29,495 nucleotides of DNA, taken from positions 1 through 29,495 of IMG/VR virus record IMGVR_UViG_3300045741_000166; one strand, 5' to 3'. Shown in pieces: positions 14,703 through 22,928 of the stretch. Position 1 is the stretch's first letter. Each line of letters begins with the position of its first letter. Under the pieces are notes generated by a model that ran no database searches, was not told the DNA's origin, and saw only the letters and a program-made list of their open reading frames with translations. The DNA is from a virus. Position numbers and translations under genes: made by a program.

Positions 14703-15257
14703 TTACCCCGCCTTAACAACTGTACTTAAATGAGCCGGTACACTTGGGCTATTTGGCGGCCCAGTAGGCGCGCCTAAATTTCCGGTGTGCGTATGGCTAT
14801 TGAAAAAACTTTGAAACGTTTCGCCTTTCAAAACTTTTTCAAGGGCCGTACTGCCTAGCTCAATGTTTGGGCCGTCTAAAACAATTTTTTTACTTGTCTG
14901 AATTAAAATTCTGTCGCGTTTAATATGTACAATTTGCCCTTGGTCGTCATAAAGTGCAACCTCGCCCTCTGCCAATCCTTTAAGTCTGTATGTCCTATCG
15001 TCAACAACTACGGCAATACCATGCTCTCTGTTTCCAGAGGGAAATAAAACCAAAGCCTCGGCCCCTGAAATCGGCCTTGACGTGAAACCATAGTTTTGCA
15101 TTCTGGCGATATTTTCATTAACCTCGCCCTTAAGTAAACTCGCTTGAATGGTTTGCACACCGGTTGAATCGTCCGACGATTCTAAAACGCCTCTTGAAAT
15201 CATGAGCATGATTCTATTTTTCAGAGGGGCAACAAGTTTATTAAAGGCGTCAATCAC
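14703..15257 (-). CDS. Baseplate spike, Mu gp45-like, with HxH motif, 184 aa
   Basis: The N-terminal half is the Mu gp45 OB-type domain (IMLMISRGVLESSDDS, NYGFTSRPISGAEALVLFPSGNREH). It continues into a narrow beta part (ALYDDQGQIVHIKRDRILI, KKIVLDGPNIELG) that would form the spike shaft, and ends with FFNSHTHTGNLG, where His155 and His157 form the HxH motif that binds an iron ion at the tip of contractile-tail spikes (P2 gpV, phi92 gp138). It pierces the outer membrane at infection. The start is GTG, overlapping the hub gene stop as GTGA, with GGGGG upstream. Confidence 0.9.
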   Translation of the reverse strand: MIDAFNKLVAPLKNRIMLMISRGVLESSDDSTGVQTIQASLLKGEVNENIARMQNYGFTSRPISGAEALVLFPSGNREHGIAVVVDDRTYRLKGLAEGEVALYDDQGQIVHIKRDRILIQTSKKIVLDGPNIELGSTALEKVLKGETFQSFFNSHTHTGNLGAPTGPPNSPSVPAHLSTVVKAG

Positions 15258-16519
15258 AAAGCCCCCTTAATAACCGTTTTGCCTGTAAGGCTATCATTGG
15301 TTTCTTTTACGCTTTGTAAAACGCCAGTATCTTTTTTAGCGTCAGCCCAAGTTAATTGGTGAGTTTCTTTAACGTCGGGGTCTGGTATGAATGCGTCGGC
15401 CCTGGTTAGTCCCAAACTTGTTACCGTGCCTTTTGACCGGTCTTGGCTAAAATTAACCGAGTGAATCAAAAGCTGTTGGCCGCCAGCTAGCCCTAAAAAA
15501 CCAGCCTCAACATTTACCATTTCGTTAACCGCCCAAGGCCTGGTATCGCTTTTTAGCCAACCCAAAACGGTTATTTCAACTTGAAAAGATTTTGCCGCTC
15601 TAACAGAGGCCTCCCAGTTTACACGCTTTTGACAAGAGGCAACGTCATTTGCATTGTCAGAAATCAAAAGCAAAACCTTGCTAGCGTCAACCCCGGCGTC
15701 GCCAGTTGTCGCCTCGATTTGGGTTGCATCAACGCCCTTAAAATAATCATTTGGCGGCAATTGCGAGCGTACAATGTATGAGCCAAAACGCTCGGTATTA
15801 TCATAAACGGCTTTGGCCTCTAAAATGTTCTCACCTTGCACAAGCGATTCTTGCGATTGGTCTAAATTTGTTATGGTTGTTGTAAAATCAAAACTCTCAA
15901 CCAATAATTTTGATAGGTCAATTTTCTCTCTGGCTCTGTTTGTTAAAATCAAATTGCCGTTTGTGTCTGAAATGATCAAAAGCCCTCTGTCTTTTGCGGC
16001 TCTCGAAATAGTTTCCCAAATACTTTCCCCTGGCCTAACAACAAACTCTTTGTATTTGTCACCTTGGTCAACGCCCTCGTCAATCGCCGTAACAATGCCA
16101 TGATCATTTAGACAAAAGTTGTCTATGATTTCTTTTACCGAGACATTATTTAATTTGGCTTGGCTTGTGCCCGTGCCAGCCGAAACGTTTACAAGTATGC
16201 CGGCTCTTGAGCGCCCGGTTATCTGCAAAGTGCGGTCTGATTTTGAAACAGAGGTTTCAACCCTATCAACAAAACCATTTAGAATTTTGTTTGAGCCTAT
16301 GGAAATAGCAATTTCAACACCCGGCACAAAAACCCAATCGGTTTTTGATTCGCGCCATTTATCTAAAAATGATAGCGAGAAACTTTGAGCCAAAGAGTTT
16401 AGGTCATGAGTGATATTGATTGATTCAAAGCTATCGTAATATTGCTCGCCAACCCTCACCGTAATTTTATCCGGGTCGGGCGTAAGTGCGCTTTGAGCTC
16501 TTTGGATTAAACTAGGCAC
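15254..16519 (-). CDS. Baseplate hub protein, Mu gp44/P-like, 421 aa
   Basis: The sequence has the gp27/gp44 hub pattern: DKITVRVGEQYYDSFESINITHDLNSLAQSFSLSF near the start, then ISIGSNKILNGFVDRVE, SDRTLQITGRSRAGILV, a central EFVVRPGESIWETISRAAKDRGLLI (the phage GPD-like hub core), and NEMVNVEAGFLGL toward the end. It forms the trimeric platform between tube and spike. The start is GTG with a GAGG site 6 nt upstream, overlapping the gpN-like gene by 8 nt. Its length is normal for the family. Confidence 0.85.
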   Translation of the reverse strand: MPSLIQRAQSALTPDPDKITVRVGEQYYDSFESINITHDLNSLAQSFSLSFLDKWRESKTDWVFVPGVEIAISIGSNKILNGFVDRVETSVSKSDRTLQITGRSRAGILVNVSAGTGTSQAKLNNVSVKEIIDNFCLNDHGIVTAIDEGVDQGDKYKEFVVRPGESIWETISRAAKDRGLLIISDTNGNLILTNRAREKIDLSKLLVESFDFTTTITNLDQSQESLVQGENILEAKAVYDNTERFGSYIVRSQLPPNDYFKGVDATQIEATTGDAGVDASKVLLLISDNANDVASCQKRVNWEASVRAAKSFQVEITVLGWLKSDTRPWAVNEMVNVEAGFLGLAGGQQLLIHSVNFSQDRSKGTVTSLGLTRADAFIPDPDVKETHQLTWADAKKDTGVLQSVKETNDSLTGKTVIKGAL

Positions 16520-17786
16520 TCAAAACCTCGATTGTCCCGCCAATAAACATTGGGTTTTCGACGCTATTGCGCTCAATAATATCTAACTCTTTTGAAAGGT
16601 CTTGATAAAGGTCATAGGCCAAAAGCAAAGTGTTGGTTGTATCGGTTATTGAAAGGCTTTGGATACTAGCCAAATTTGAGCCCGGTACTGCTTTTGCTAT
16701 TTTTGATTTAACATCGACTAGCTTTTGAAATACGTTGTCGTCGATTGCAGAGGTTTCTAACTGACTATCAATGTAAGAGATCACAACCTCTCTTTGTTTA
16801 ACGGCGTCGGTTGTATTTGTATAGGTTTTAATTACTGTGTTTTCTGCCAACCTTAAAACACTCAGTGTCTTAAAAAGTGTTTCAAGTGCGTTTGCATTGT
16901 CCAATTCAGCCTGTCTTGTGTCTGTCGTTGGTGCGGTTTTAAGTTTGCCTTTGGTTGGGCTCTCAAAAGTAACCAAAGATGTGAAACCGTCAAGCTTGTC
17001 ATCGCGCCCGCTTGTAATATCAACGGTTGTCCTCTCGTCGGAAACAACCGAGCCGTCATTGTTTTTCTTTGTTTGGGTTGTATCGTCGGGCAAGTCTCTC
17101 ATAAGTACAACAAGCTGATCCAAAGTTTCAGCTAGGCTTGCCGGGCTATTTAAAAGATTGTCGGCATTTTTAGCCATTGCGTTTTGACCGGCGGTAAGTT
17201 TTGCAAGGGTGTCATGATTGGCCCTAACTGCATTTTTACCTTTTGTGATTGCGTCATTTGTCTCAGTTAAAATTGCTTTTTGTGTGGCAACAACCCAGGC
17301 CGGCAACGCGGTAAGGCTAAAAGCCAATTGAAAAGCATTTTTAACAAAGGCAACGGCCTCAGAAACAGAGCTCAAAAAAGTTGTTATTTTGTCTATGAAC
17401 GCAATTGGTGCCGAGGGGTCGCCGGCCTCAAAAAATTGCAGAGTAAAACGGCACATTCTGCCCTCTGCCGTTTCCTCTCTTAAAGTAAACTCGCCCGGCT
17501 GTACTTCTTTAACACCAAGGTACGGGTGTATTAAAACGCCCGAGCCTTTATCGGTCATAGCCCTAATCAGGGCGTCTCTAATCAGGAAATACCCGTCGCC
17601 TAGTATATGCCCCTCTAGGGTGTAACCGTCGGTCTTTTTCCCCATGTCCTCTGCAAAAACAGAATCTCTGTCGGGCGGCTCATGTTGGACGTTTTGGCGA
17701 CCCGTCGCAAACTCATGTTTATCAACATAAAAAGGAATACCGCGAAAACTCGCGGGTAAAAGCCTTAATTTCCAAACATCACTCAT
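16512..17786 (-). CDS. Mu gpN-like tail/baseplate protein (DNA_circ_N family), 424 aa
   Basis: The N-terminal ~130 residues carry the DNA_circ_N signature: LLPASFRGIPFYVDKHEFATGR, then DMGKKTDGYTLEGHILGDGYFLIRDALIRA and GVLIHPYLGV, RMCRFTLQFFE. In Mu, gpN is a baseplate or tail-hub component; the 'circularisation' name is historical. The rest is helical and charged, including RTTVDITSGRDD and a C-terminal helical bundle. It begins in ATGA overlap with the tape measure gene and ends 8 nt into the hub gene. Confidence 0.87.
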   Translation of the reverse strand: MSDVWKLRLLPASFRGIPFYVDKHEFATGRQNVQHEPPDRDSVFAEDMGKKTDGYTLEGHILGDGYFLIRDALIRAMTDKGSGVLIHPYLGVKEVQPGEFTLREETAEGRMCRFTLQFFEAGDPSAPIAFIDKITTFLSSVSEAVAFVKNAFQLAFSLTALPAWVVATQKAILTETNDAITKGKNAVRANHDTLAKLTAGQNAMAKNADNLLNSPASLAETLDQLVVLMRDLPDDTTQTKKNNDGSVVSDERTTVDITSGRDDKLDGFTSLVTFESPTKGKLKTAPTTDTRQAELDNANALETLFKTLSVLRLAENTVIKTYTNTTDAVKQREVVISYIDSQLETSAIDDNVFQKLVDVKSKIAKAVPGSNLASIQSLSITDTTNTLLLAYDLYQDLSKELDIIERNSVENPMFIGGTIEVLSA

Positions 17787-19618
17787 ACGATTGCCATACC
17801 TTGCGCCCCACGCTGGAGCATGAGACTAATATTGTCGCCGTTTGATTTTCCTTTGTATGCCGTGATATTTCCCGGCACGTCGCCCTCGAAACGCAAAATT
17901 ATTTCTTGCGAGCTATTTTGAGCACTTTTGCCGCTGCTTAAATCGTCGATTGTTTTTTGATAGCGATTAATAAGCTGTTTCTCTGTTTCTATTTGCGGGC
18001 CGAAAAGGGTTGGCTGTTTTTGAAATTGCTCAAGCCTTTTCTTTGCGTCGTTTAAACGGTCAAGAGTTTTGTCTAGCTCTTTTTGTTTGTCGGTCATCGG
18101 CACGCTAGTCTCATTTCCTAGCTCGGCGCCGGTTATCATATTAAACATGCCCTCGAAAATTTTGCGCTTGTCGCCCGTCGTAAAATCGGTGATTTGATCG
18201 ACAAGTTTTTTGGTTGCCTCAAGAGCCTTACCAAATACGTCGCCCGCAATTTTTCCAAAGTCTGTTAATAATTTTATAAACGTTGCGATTGATTCTTGAG
18301 TGTTTTTTGCGCCAAGGCCTTTTTGAAATTTTTCTAGTAAGTTTCCAATAACCTCAAGAGCTCCGCCCGCTGCCTTTTCAACGCCCCCGCCTTTTGTGAA
18401 AGTATCAAATAGGGTATTGAAAATATCAACAACCTTAAGCGCATTAGGCCCAAGTTTCATGCCGAGCTCGATTTCATGTCCAGCTAAACGGTTTTTAGCC
18501 ATTTGCAGTTTTGCGCCAAGGCTATCAAATTTGGTATCATTCACTAAAGTCTTTTGCTCTTTAAAAGCCAAGTTTGAGCGTTTGATTTGTTGCGTGAGTT
18601 TATCGCCGTGATTAACCATTGCGGGAATGATTTTTTCAAGGCGCATACCGCCCAAATTAAACTCATCTAAAAACGCGGTTAATTTTTCCTCTTTGACGTC
18701 TCTTAAGCCCTCAATAAAGGTTTTGAAAACGCCAACCGAGTCTTTTTTGAAATTTTCTTTTAAGTCTTTTCCTGTTTGTTTTGTGACACCTTGGAGCAAT
18801 TCAAATTTATTGCCGCCTTTTTGTATTGCGTCCTCGATTTCAATAAAGGCTCTTGTGATAGCTGTGCCGCCAGAGCCGGCCTCGATTCCAATATCAGAGA
18901 AACCAGCGGCAAGGCCGAGCAAGTTTTCTTGTGTGATACCGCCAAAGCGTTTAATGCCTTTTAACTCATTTGCGAAATCAAGGATATTTCCGGCACTCGC
19001 CTTTGAATGGTGCGCCAATTCTAAAAGGGCATTGGCAACATTTGGAATGGTTTTGTATCCGTCCTGAATGCCCTCAACAAATTGACCGATTTTCAAAAGC
19101 CCCTCGGGCTCTTTTATGTCAGAGACTTTTGAAAGTCGGGCAAAGGTTTCAGTTAAGTTGAAAATATTTTTTTCTGTACGTTGCTCAGGGTCAAGTATCT
19201 TTGCGGCATTGGTGCCAATATCAAGCAAGGCGTCGGCTGTTACAGGTATGCGGTGAGATAGTTTTATAAACTTTTCGCCTAAGTGCTCTAGGCCTTTTCC
19301 CTGTATTTGGGCCGTGCGACCAAACTCATTTAGGTGACTTTGAAAATCAACAAATTTTATCACCGCCTCTTTTGCGTGCTCTGCAACCTTTTCGACAACC
19401 TGACCGGCAAAAGAAATGCCTTTGCCTAATACATTGGCGGCAGTAGTACCGACAAATGAGCCAATGGCAGCGGCCTTTTGAAACCCTGACATTGCCTCTT
19501 TAGTTTTTTTGGAGTTTTCCTCTAGTTTCTCAAATGCCTTGGAAACTTTTTCAAGCGTAGAGGTTAGCTTGTCATCAAGAGCCTTAAGATGTAGTTCGAT
19601 AGGGAAATTTTCAGCCAT
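17783..19618 (-). CDS. Tail tape measure protein, 611 aa
   Basis: A mostly helical protein with a basic, coiled N-terminus (LTSTLEKVSKAFEKLEENSKKTKEA), a hydrophobic stretch at ~45-80 (AAAIGSFVGTTAANVLGKG), and the PhageMin_Tail core (FVDFQSHLNEFGRTAQI, ALLDIGTNAAKIL, GGITQENLLGLAAGFSDIGIEAGSGGTAITRAF). At about 0.15 nm per residue, 611 residues would set a tail of roughly 90 nm, short for a myovirus; this is an estimate. It starts 3 nt after the stop of the frameshifted chaperone and overlaps gpN by ATGA. Confidence 0.92.
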   Translation of the reverse strand: MAENFPIELHLKALDDKLTSTLEKVSKAFEKLEENSKKTKEAMSGFQKAAAIGSFVGTTAANVLGKGISFAGQVVEKVAEHAKEAVIKFVDFQSHLNEFGRTAQIQGKGLEHLGEKFIKLSHRIPVTADALLDIGTNAAKILDPEQRTEKNIFNLTETFARLSKVSDIKEPEGLLKIGQFVEGIQDGYKTIPNVANALLELAHHSKASAGNILDFANELKGIKRFGGITQENLLGLAAGFSDIGIEAGSGGTAITRAFIEIEDAIQKGGNKFELLQGVTKQTGKDLKENFKKDSVGVFKTFIEGLRDVKEEKLTAFLDEFNLGGMRLEKIIPAMVNHGDKLTQQIKRSNLAFKEQKTLVNDTKFDSLGAKLQMAKNRLAGHEIELGMKLGPNALKVVDIFNTLFDTFTKGGGVEKAAGGALEVIGNLLEKFQKGLGAKNTQESIATFIKLLTDFGKIAGDVFGKALEATKKLVDQITDFTTGDKRKIFEGMFNMITGAELGNETSVPMTDKQKELDKTLDRLNDAKKRLEQFQKQPTLFGPQIETEKQLINRYQKTIDDLSSGKSAQNSSQEIILRFEGDVPGNITAYKGKSNGDNISLMLQRGAQGMAIV

Positions 19619-19621
19619 TTT

Positions 19622-20016
19622 TTACTCATGATTAATCAAGTCTAACCAAAATTGAAAATCGTAACTTGTAAACTCCCAGAGCTCAGAGGGTTGAATGTGA
19701 AAGTGTTTAGCTAGCACACCAAACCCTATTGGCCAATTGATTGGCCAGGCGCTAAAAAATCGCTCACCGCCTCAACAACCTTTAAAACGTCCTCAACATA
19801 GAGCTCAGACAAAACTGCCGTCGATTGATCGGCAATTCTGCCGGCAAGCAAAAGCAAATCGTCATAGGTTATTTTCCCCATGGCAATACCTTTTAAATGT
19901 TTGCCCTGTATCGGCGAGAGGGTGATTTTTTCAATAAGCCTTGGCTCGGCACCCTCTGCCGTAAATTTAACCGGATATTTAAGCGTAATGACTTTTGCTT
20001 GAGGCGTGGAAGTCAT
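19622..20016 (-). CDS. Tail assembly chaperone fusion made by -1 frameshift, 131 aa
   Basis: Reading is in the zero frame from ATG 20016 to TTA at 19755-19753, then shifts to the -1 frame by re-reading base 19753 and continues to the TAA at 19624-19622. The zero-frame part gives 88 residues and the extension 43, starting SAWPINWPIGFG and ending QFWLDLINHE. Tail chaperones of lambda (G/GT) and Mu (gp41/42) are made this way, and the extension recruits tube subunits around the tape measure. Here the shift site, hairpin, long open -1 frame and placement just before the tape measure gene all agree. The efficiency is unknown. Confidence 0.8.
19726..20016 (-). CDS. Tail assembly chaperone, unshifted form (Mu gp41-like), 96 aa
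   Basis: This is the zero-frame product. It matches the Mu gp41/P2 gpE-type chaperone: a beta start (KVITLKYPVKFTAEG, LIEKITLSPIQGKHLKG) followed by YDDLLLLAGRIADQS and VEDVLKVVEAVSDFL. It coats the tape measure during tail assembly and is normally absent from virions. ATG overlaps the tube gene stop as ATGA. The unshifted end (APGQSIGQ) is encoded by the frameshift hairpin, and its TAG stop follows the hairpin by 1 nt. Confidence 0.88.
   Translation of the reverse strand: MTSTPQAKVITLKYPVKFTAEGAEPRLIEKITLSPIQGKHLKGIAMGKITYDDLLLLAGRIADQSTAVLSELYVEDVLKVVEAVSDFLAPGQSIGQ
19730..19759 (-). promoter_or_regulatory. Programmed -1 frameshift signal: slippery heptamer plus hairpin
   Basis: On the minus strand the zero-frame codons GAT TTT TTA contain the heptamer T TTT TTA (19759-19753), the X XXY YYZ type used at the HIV-1 gag-pol junction. 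A spacer of 5 nt (19752-19748) leads to an inverted repeat, TGGCCAA-TCAA-TTGGCCA (19747-19730), that can form a 7-bp stem with a 4-nt loop. Heptamer, spacing and stem are exactly as expected for -1 frameshifting. Confidence 0.82.
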
Positions 20017-20381
20017 GCGGTGATTTCCTCGGCGCTTGTGCCCTCAAACTTAATTACAGCCTCGCCCTCTGCCGTAGTTACATTGCCGTCCGATGCCTCA
20101 ACGGCCTCGTTTAATTGAATGGTTTTCCCATTCGCTAGCTGCAATGTCACGGTTACGTCCTCTAAGTCTCTTACAAGGGCCATATTGAGAGACTTATTGT
20201 CTGTAATTTTTCCCTCGATCATTGGCACTTGTGGTTCTACTTTCCAACCGTGCACGCCGTCCGAGCCAATAACCTGGGTTTTCTTTGCTCTGCCCAGGTT
20301 GTAAGTAAACTCGCCTTTTGCGTCAAGCTGGGTTGAACCAACCTTTAAAAATATGATTCCACCAATTCTTTTCTGAGCCAT
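20013..20381 (-). CDS. Tail tube protein (Mu gpM-like), 122 aa
   Basis: A small beta-rich protein with the Mu gpM signature: KRIGGIIFLKVGSTQLDAKGEFTYNLG, then GSDGVHGWKVEPQVPMIEGKITD and LEDVTVTLQLANGKTI, ending FEGTSAEEITA. Six-fold rings of this protein build the inner tube of the contractile tail. Its length matches the family (~118 residues). It follows the sheath gene by 12 nt and overlaps the chaperone gene by ATGA, the usual order sheath-tube-chaperone-tape measure. Confidence 0.92.
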   Translation of the reverse strand: MAQKRIGGIIFLKVGSTQLDAKGEFTYNLGRAKKTQVIGSDGVHGWKVEPQVPMIEGKITDNKSLNMALVRDLEDVTVTLQLANGKTIQLNEAVEASDGNVTTAEGEAVIKFEGTSAEEITA

Positions 20382-20393
20382 TTATTTACCCTC

Positions 20394-21866
20394 TTATAAT
20401 AAAAATTGTATTTGAGCGGCTGTGTTTAACAATTGATTGATTAAATTAGGCGGTAACATGAAATCCAAGCGGTTTGGATTGCTCGCATTCCGCTCAACAA
20501 TCAAGTCTCTTTTAAATTGATCGACGTCCTCCATTAAACCGTTAAACTCCCACTCTCTCGCGAGAGAAATAGCCTCTGCTTTTGCAGAGCTCGGAGTTAC
20601 GATTGCTTGGCCTGGCGCAAAACGGGTGCCGTCATTTGCGAGTTTAGAGCGCGGGAAACGGAGTAACATGCGCGCCTTAAACGCATACCGCATGTAACTC
20701 AGAGTGAAAAGTGTATTCATGTCCAAGTAACTTGCATCGGCTTGGTTCGCCGCATTTGTTTTGTAGGTTGTAATTGGGCGCTCAATCTGTACTGCCGTTG
20801 AAACAACATTGCAAGTACCAATGCCGTCATAAAGTAAAGTGTTGCGCTCAGACAAAACAAACAAGTCTGTTATTTTTGGCGCTAAAATACCGCTTAGCGC
20901 AAGGGTTTTAAATGGACGAGCCGGGTCAATTTGCGCACTCTTAGAAATTTGTGCCGCCTCTGCCGCCGCCCATTGCCAGGGTGTTTGTGGGGCAGATTTT
21001 CCGCCTGTATGAATGCATGAATACGGGCTATTTCGCCCATTGCCAAGCGACGCCAAGTTTGAAAGTGTGTCAAACTTGAACGCGATAGCCATACCGTCAT
21101 CTTGTACAAGCGGCCCCCATCTATTTGAGAGCTCTGTTTCAATCGCGGTTAAGCTTGAGCCGTCCGTCCAAGGGTGCGCTATGACGTTATAAGAATTTTC
21201 TGGCAGCGCATCGAGTAAAGTTGAAACGGCTGGGTTGGCCGTGCCGGCGGTTGGCTGAGTAACTGCCCAGGTTGGGCCAGCCGGATATTTGTCGCTATCG
21301 TAATAGTTGAAACGTAAATCAACCTCGTTTCCGGTTAAACCTTTATGTCTAAAAGTAAGATCGGCCTCGTTTGTGTTGGTGCCGTTTACCGCTGCCGTAA
21401 ACATTAAATCAGTGTTTGCGTTAACCGCTGCAACAATCGCGGTTGCTATTTGCGCTTGGGTCATACCATTTGTAATTGCAACTGGTACATACTCGCCGTG
21501 TACATAAAGAGCAAGGGTGCCGTCGGCAGTAGCCGAGCCAGTGGTTGCAATTTTCCAGATTGCTTTTACACCTGCCGCATTGTCGTCAATGCAAGCAACA
21601 TAAAGAGGGGTTACTTTATCATTTGCAAGATAGCTTTTTACCATCCAATAGAGCATTGAGCCCGCACCAAAGAGCAAACGCGCTTGAGCCTCGCTTGAAA
21701 CAAGGTTAATGCTCAAACTCGCTGCCGAGCCGGCGCTAGTACGTTGGCCCAAAAGTAAACTTGTGTACTTTTGCAAAGCCGGGCCTTGTTGCGCCTTTGA
21801 GTTGTCAAACTCGACGGCAACGAAAGGCACTCTAATGTCAGTGATTGAATTGAAACTGATAGTCAT
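20394..21866 (-). CDS. Contractile tail sheath protein (Mu gpL-like), 490 aa
   Basis: This is a Phage_sheath family protein close to Mu gpL: RVPFVAVEFDNSKAQQGPALQKYTSLLLGQ at the N-terminus, FGAGSMLYWMVKSYLAND, ALPENSYNVIAHPWTDGSSLTAIETELSNRWGP in the middle, and at the C-terminus YMRYAFKARMLLRFPRSKLANDG and LAREWEFNGLMEDVDQFKRDLIVERNASNPNRLDFMLPP, the conserved handshake region. Its contraction drives the tube through the envelope. The ATG has a strong GGAGGA Shine-Dalgarno. Confidence 0.95.
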   Translation of the reverse strand: MTISFNSITDIRVPFVAVEFDNSKAQQGPALQKYTSLLLGQRTSAGSAASLSINLVSSEAQARLLFGAGSMLYWMVKSYLANDKVTPLYVACIDDNAAGVKAIWKIATTGSATADGTLALYVHGEYVPVAITNGMTQAQIATAIVAAVNANTDLMFTAAVNGTNTNEADLTFRHKGLTGNEVDLRFNYYDSDKYPAGPTWAVTQPTAGTANPAVSTLLDALPENSYNVIAHPWTDGSSLTAIETELSNRWGPLVQDDGMAIAFKFDTLSNLASLGNGRNSPYSCIHTGGKSAPQTPWQWAAAEAAQISKSAQIDPARPFKTLALSGILAPKITDLFVLSERNTLLYDGIGTCNVVSTAVQIERPITTYKTNAANQADASYLDMNTLFTLSYMRYAFKARMLLRFPRSKLANDGTRFAPGQAIVTPSSAKAEAISLAREWEFNGLMEDVDQFKRDLIVERNASNPNRLDFMLPPNLINQLLNTAAQIQFLL

Positions 21867-21869
21867 TTA

Positions 21870-22046
21870 TTAGTCCTCCGAAATTTCGTTTGAAACTTTT
21901 ACAACGTCGCCGTCAGCTAAACGTCGTCGCCAATATTTTGTAAGTAAAACACGCTCGCCCTCTTTTGCCAAAAGTGCGCCCGTGCCCTCTTTTCTAACAA
22001 TTTTCTCATCGCTCGCCGGTTTTAGTGTTGCGTATTGCTCGTCCAT
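21870..22046 (-). CDS. Small DUF2635 protein (Mu gp38 position), 58 aa
   Basis: A short gene in the gap between the tail terminator candidate and the sheath. Its translation contains LKPASDEKIVRKEGTG, GERVLLTKYWRRRLADGDVV and ends NEISED. The motif Y-W-R-R-R-L-x-D-G-D-V-V is the signature of DUF2635, found directly before the sheath gene in Mu-like phages. Its role is unknown. The ATG has AAGGAA upstream; the stop lies 3 nt before the sheath ATG. Confidence 0.85.
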   Translation of the reverse strand: MDEQYATLKPASDEKIVRKEGTGALLAKEGERVLLTKYWRRRLADGDVVKVSNEISED

Positions 22047-22059
22047 TTAAAAAATTCCT

Positions 22060-22617
22060 TTATGTTGGCAAATCAAACTCTTGTTTAGTTCTATCTGCCG
22101 TTGGCATTATTGTCGCACCATTCGGCGAAATTTCCGAATGAATGGTGTTAAAATCGCTTGTTTTCTGGTCAAACAAATTACGCGGTAAATAAGTGACATA
22201 GTACACTTGCCAGTTCATGATTGCCGTATGGTGCAAATGCTTTGTGCCCTCGCCTTCGTAACTAAAATCGACCCTTGCCAAATTAATTCGATCACATGTA
22301 CCACCTAATGAATCGTCAGCCATTAAGGCGTTTTCCACTTTGTGGCATAGGTCATCTAATTTATCTGCCGCCAGGTCGTCTTTATCACTCGAAACTGAAA
22401 CCTCAACAAGTAGGTCAATCACTCGTTTAAGTTGTACTGGCGCATCCGACAAAACCGATTCAGTTGATTCATTCCTTGTATAAACTGAAATTGACGGCAA
22501 TTTTTCTTGGTCATAAACTATCGACCTATTTGCCCTGATTTCGTTTACGTCAACTATCTTTGAGCGTTTTAAAATCTCAACAACCTTGTTTCTGATTTCT
22601 TTGCGCTCAATACTCAA
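22060..22617 (-). CDS. Candidate tail terminator/completion protein, 185 aa
   Basis: The protein has an alpha/beta pattern like tail-terminator proteins (lambda gpU, Mu gp37 position): IERKEIRNKVVEILKRSK, LPSISVYTRNESTES, VIDLLVEVSVSSDKDDLAADKLDDLCHKVENAL, and INLARVDFSYEGEGTKHLHHTAIMNWQVYYVTY. It sits between the head-tail connector and sheath genes, the usual place for the ring that caps the tail before joining to the head. The start is TTG, overlapping the upstream stop as TTGA with GAGG upstream. The identity rests on position plus fold pattern. Confidence 0.7.
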   Translation of the reverse strand: MSIERKEIRNKVVEILKRSKIVDVNEIRANRSIVYDQEKLPSISVYTRNESTESVLSDAPVQLKRVIDLLVEVSVSSDKDDLAADKLDDLCHKVENALMADDSLGGTCDRINLARVDFSYEGEGTKHLHHTAIMNWQVYYVTYLPRNLFDQKTSDFNTIHSEISPNGATIMPTADRTKQEFDLPT

Positions 22618-22925
22618 CTTAGCCTCAACAAATAAAGATAGGCACCGCCTTGGCCGTCCTCATCAACATTTGTAATTTCAAAGAGCTCATTTTTGATTCT
22701 AACTTTGTCGCCCGGCTCGGCCTTGGGCAAATCTTTTAACCTAATACCGAGCCTCGGCCTTGTCACATTCATGATAACTTGCGTCTCAGTATTTAAGTCG
22801 TCAGCCGGTTGATCGAAAACCGCGATTAAAGTTAGTTTGCCGCCCGACCTTGGGCGATATTCCACATACTCGCCAAAGGTCGGAATGGCAACACCTAGCA
22901 AATTGTTTACTAGGTCTTTAAACAT
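22614..22925 (-). CDS. Head-tail attachment protein, lambda gpFII-like, 103 aa
   Basis: A small beta-barrel-like protein with the Phage_attach pattern: FKDLVNNLLGVAIPTFGEYVEYRP, KLTLIAVFDQPADDL, LGIRLKDLPKAEPGDKVRIKNELFEITNVDEDGQG and AYLYLLRLS. The D-K-V-R-I-K-N-E-L-F-E-I phrase resembles the V-x-V-D-G-x-x-Y-x-V core of lambda FII. It would bridge the head connector (gpW) and the tail terminator. It follows the DUF2190 gene by 3 nt. Confidence 0.78.
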   Translation of the reverse strand: MFKDLVNNLLGVAIPTFGEYVEYRPRSGGKLTLIAVFDQPADDLNTETQVIMNVTRPRLGIRLKDLPKAEPGDKVRIKNELFEITNVDEDGQGGAYLYLLRLS

Positions 22926-22928
22926 TCG

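Noticed and set aside
18627-19067. 146-codon open frame on the plus strand opposite the tape measure gene
   Set aside because: Antisense shadow of a confidently assigned helical protein; no ribosome site and a Ser/Pro/Phe-heavy composition typical of reverse reading.
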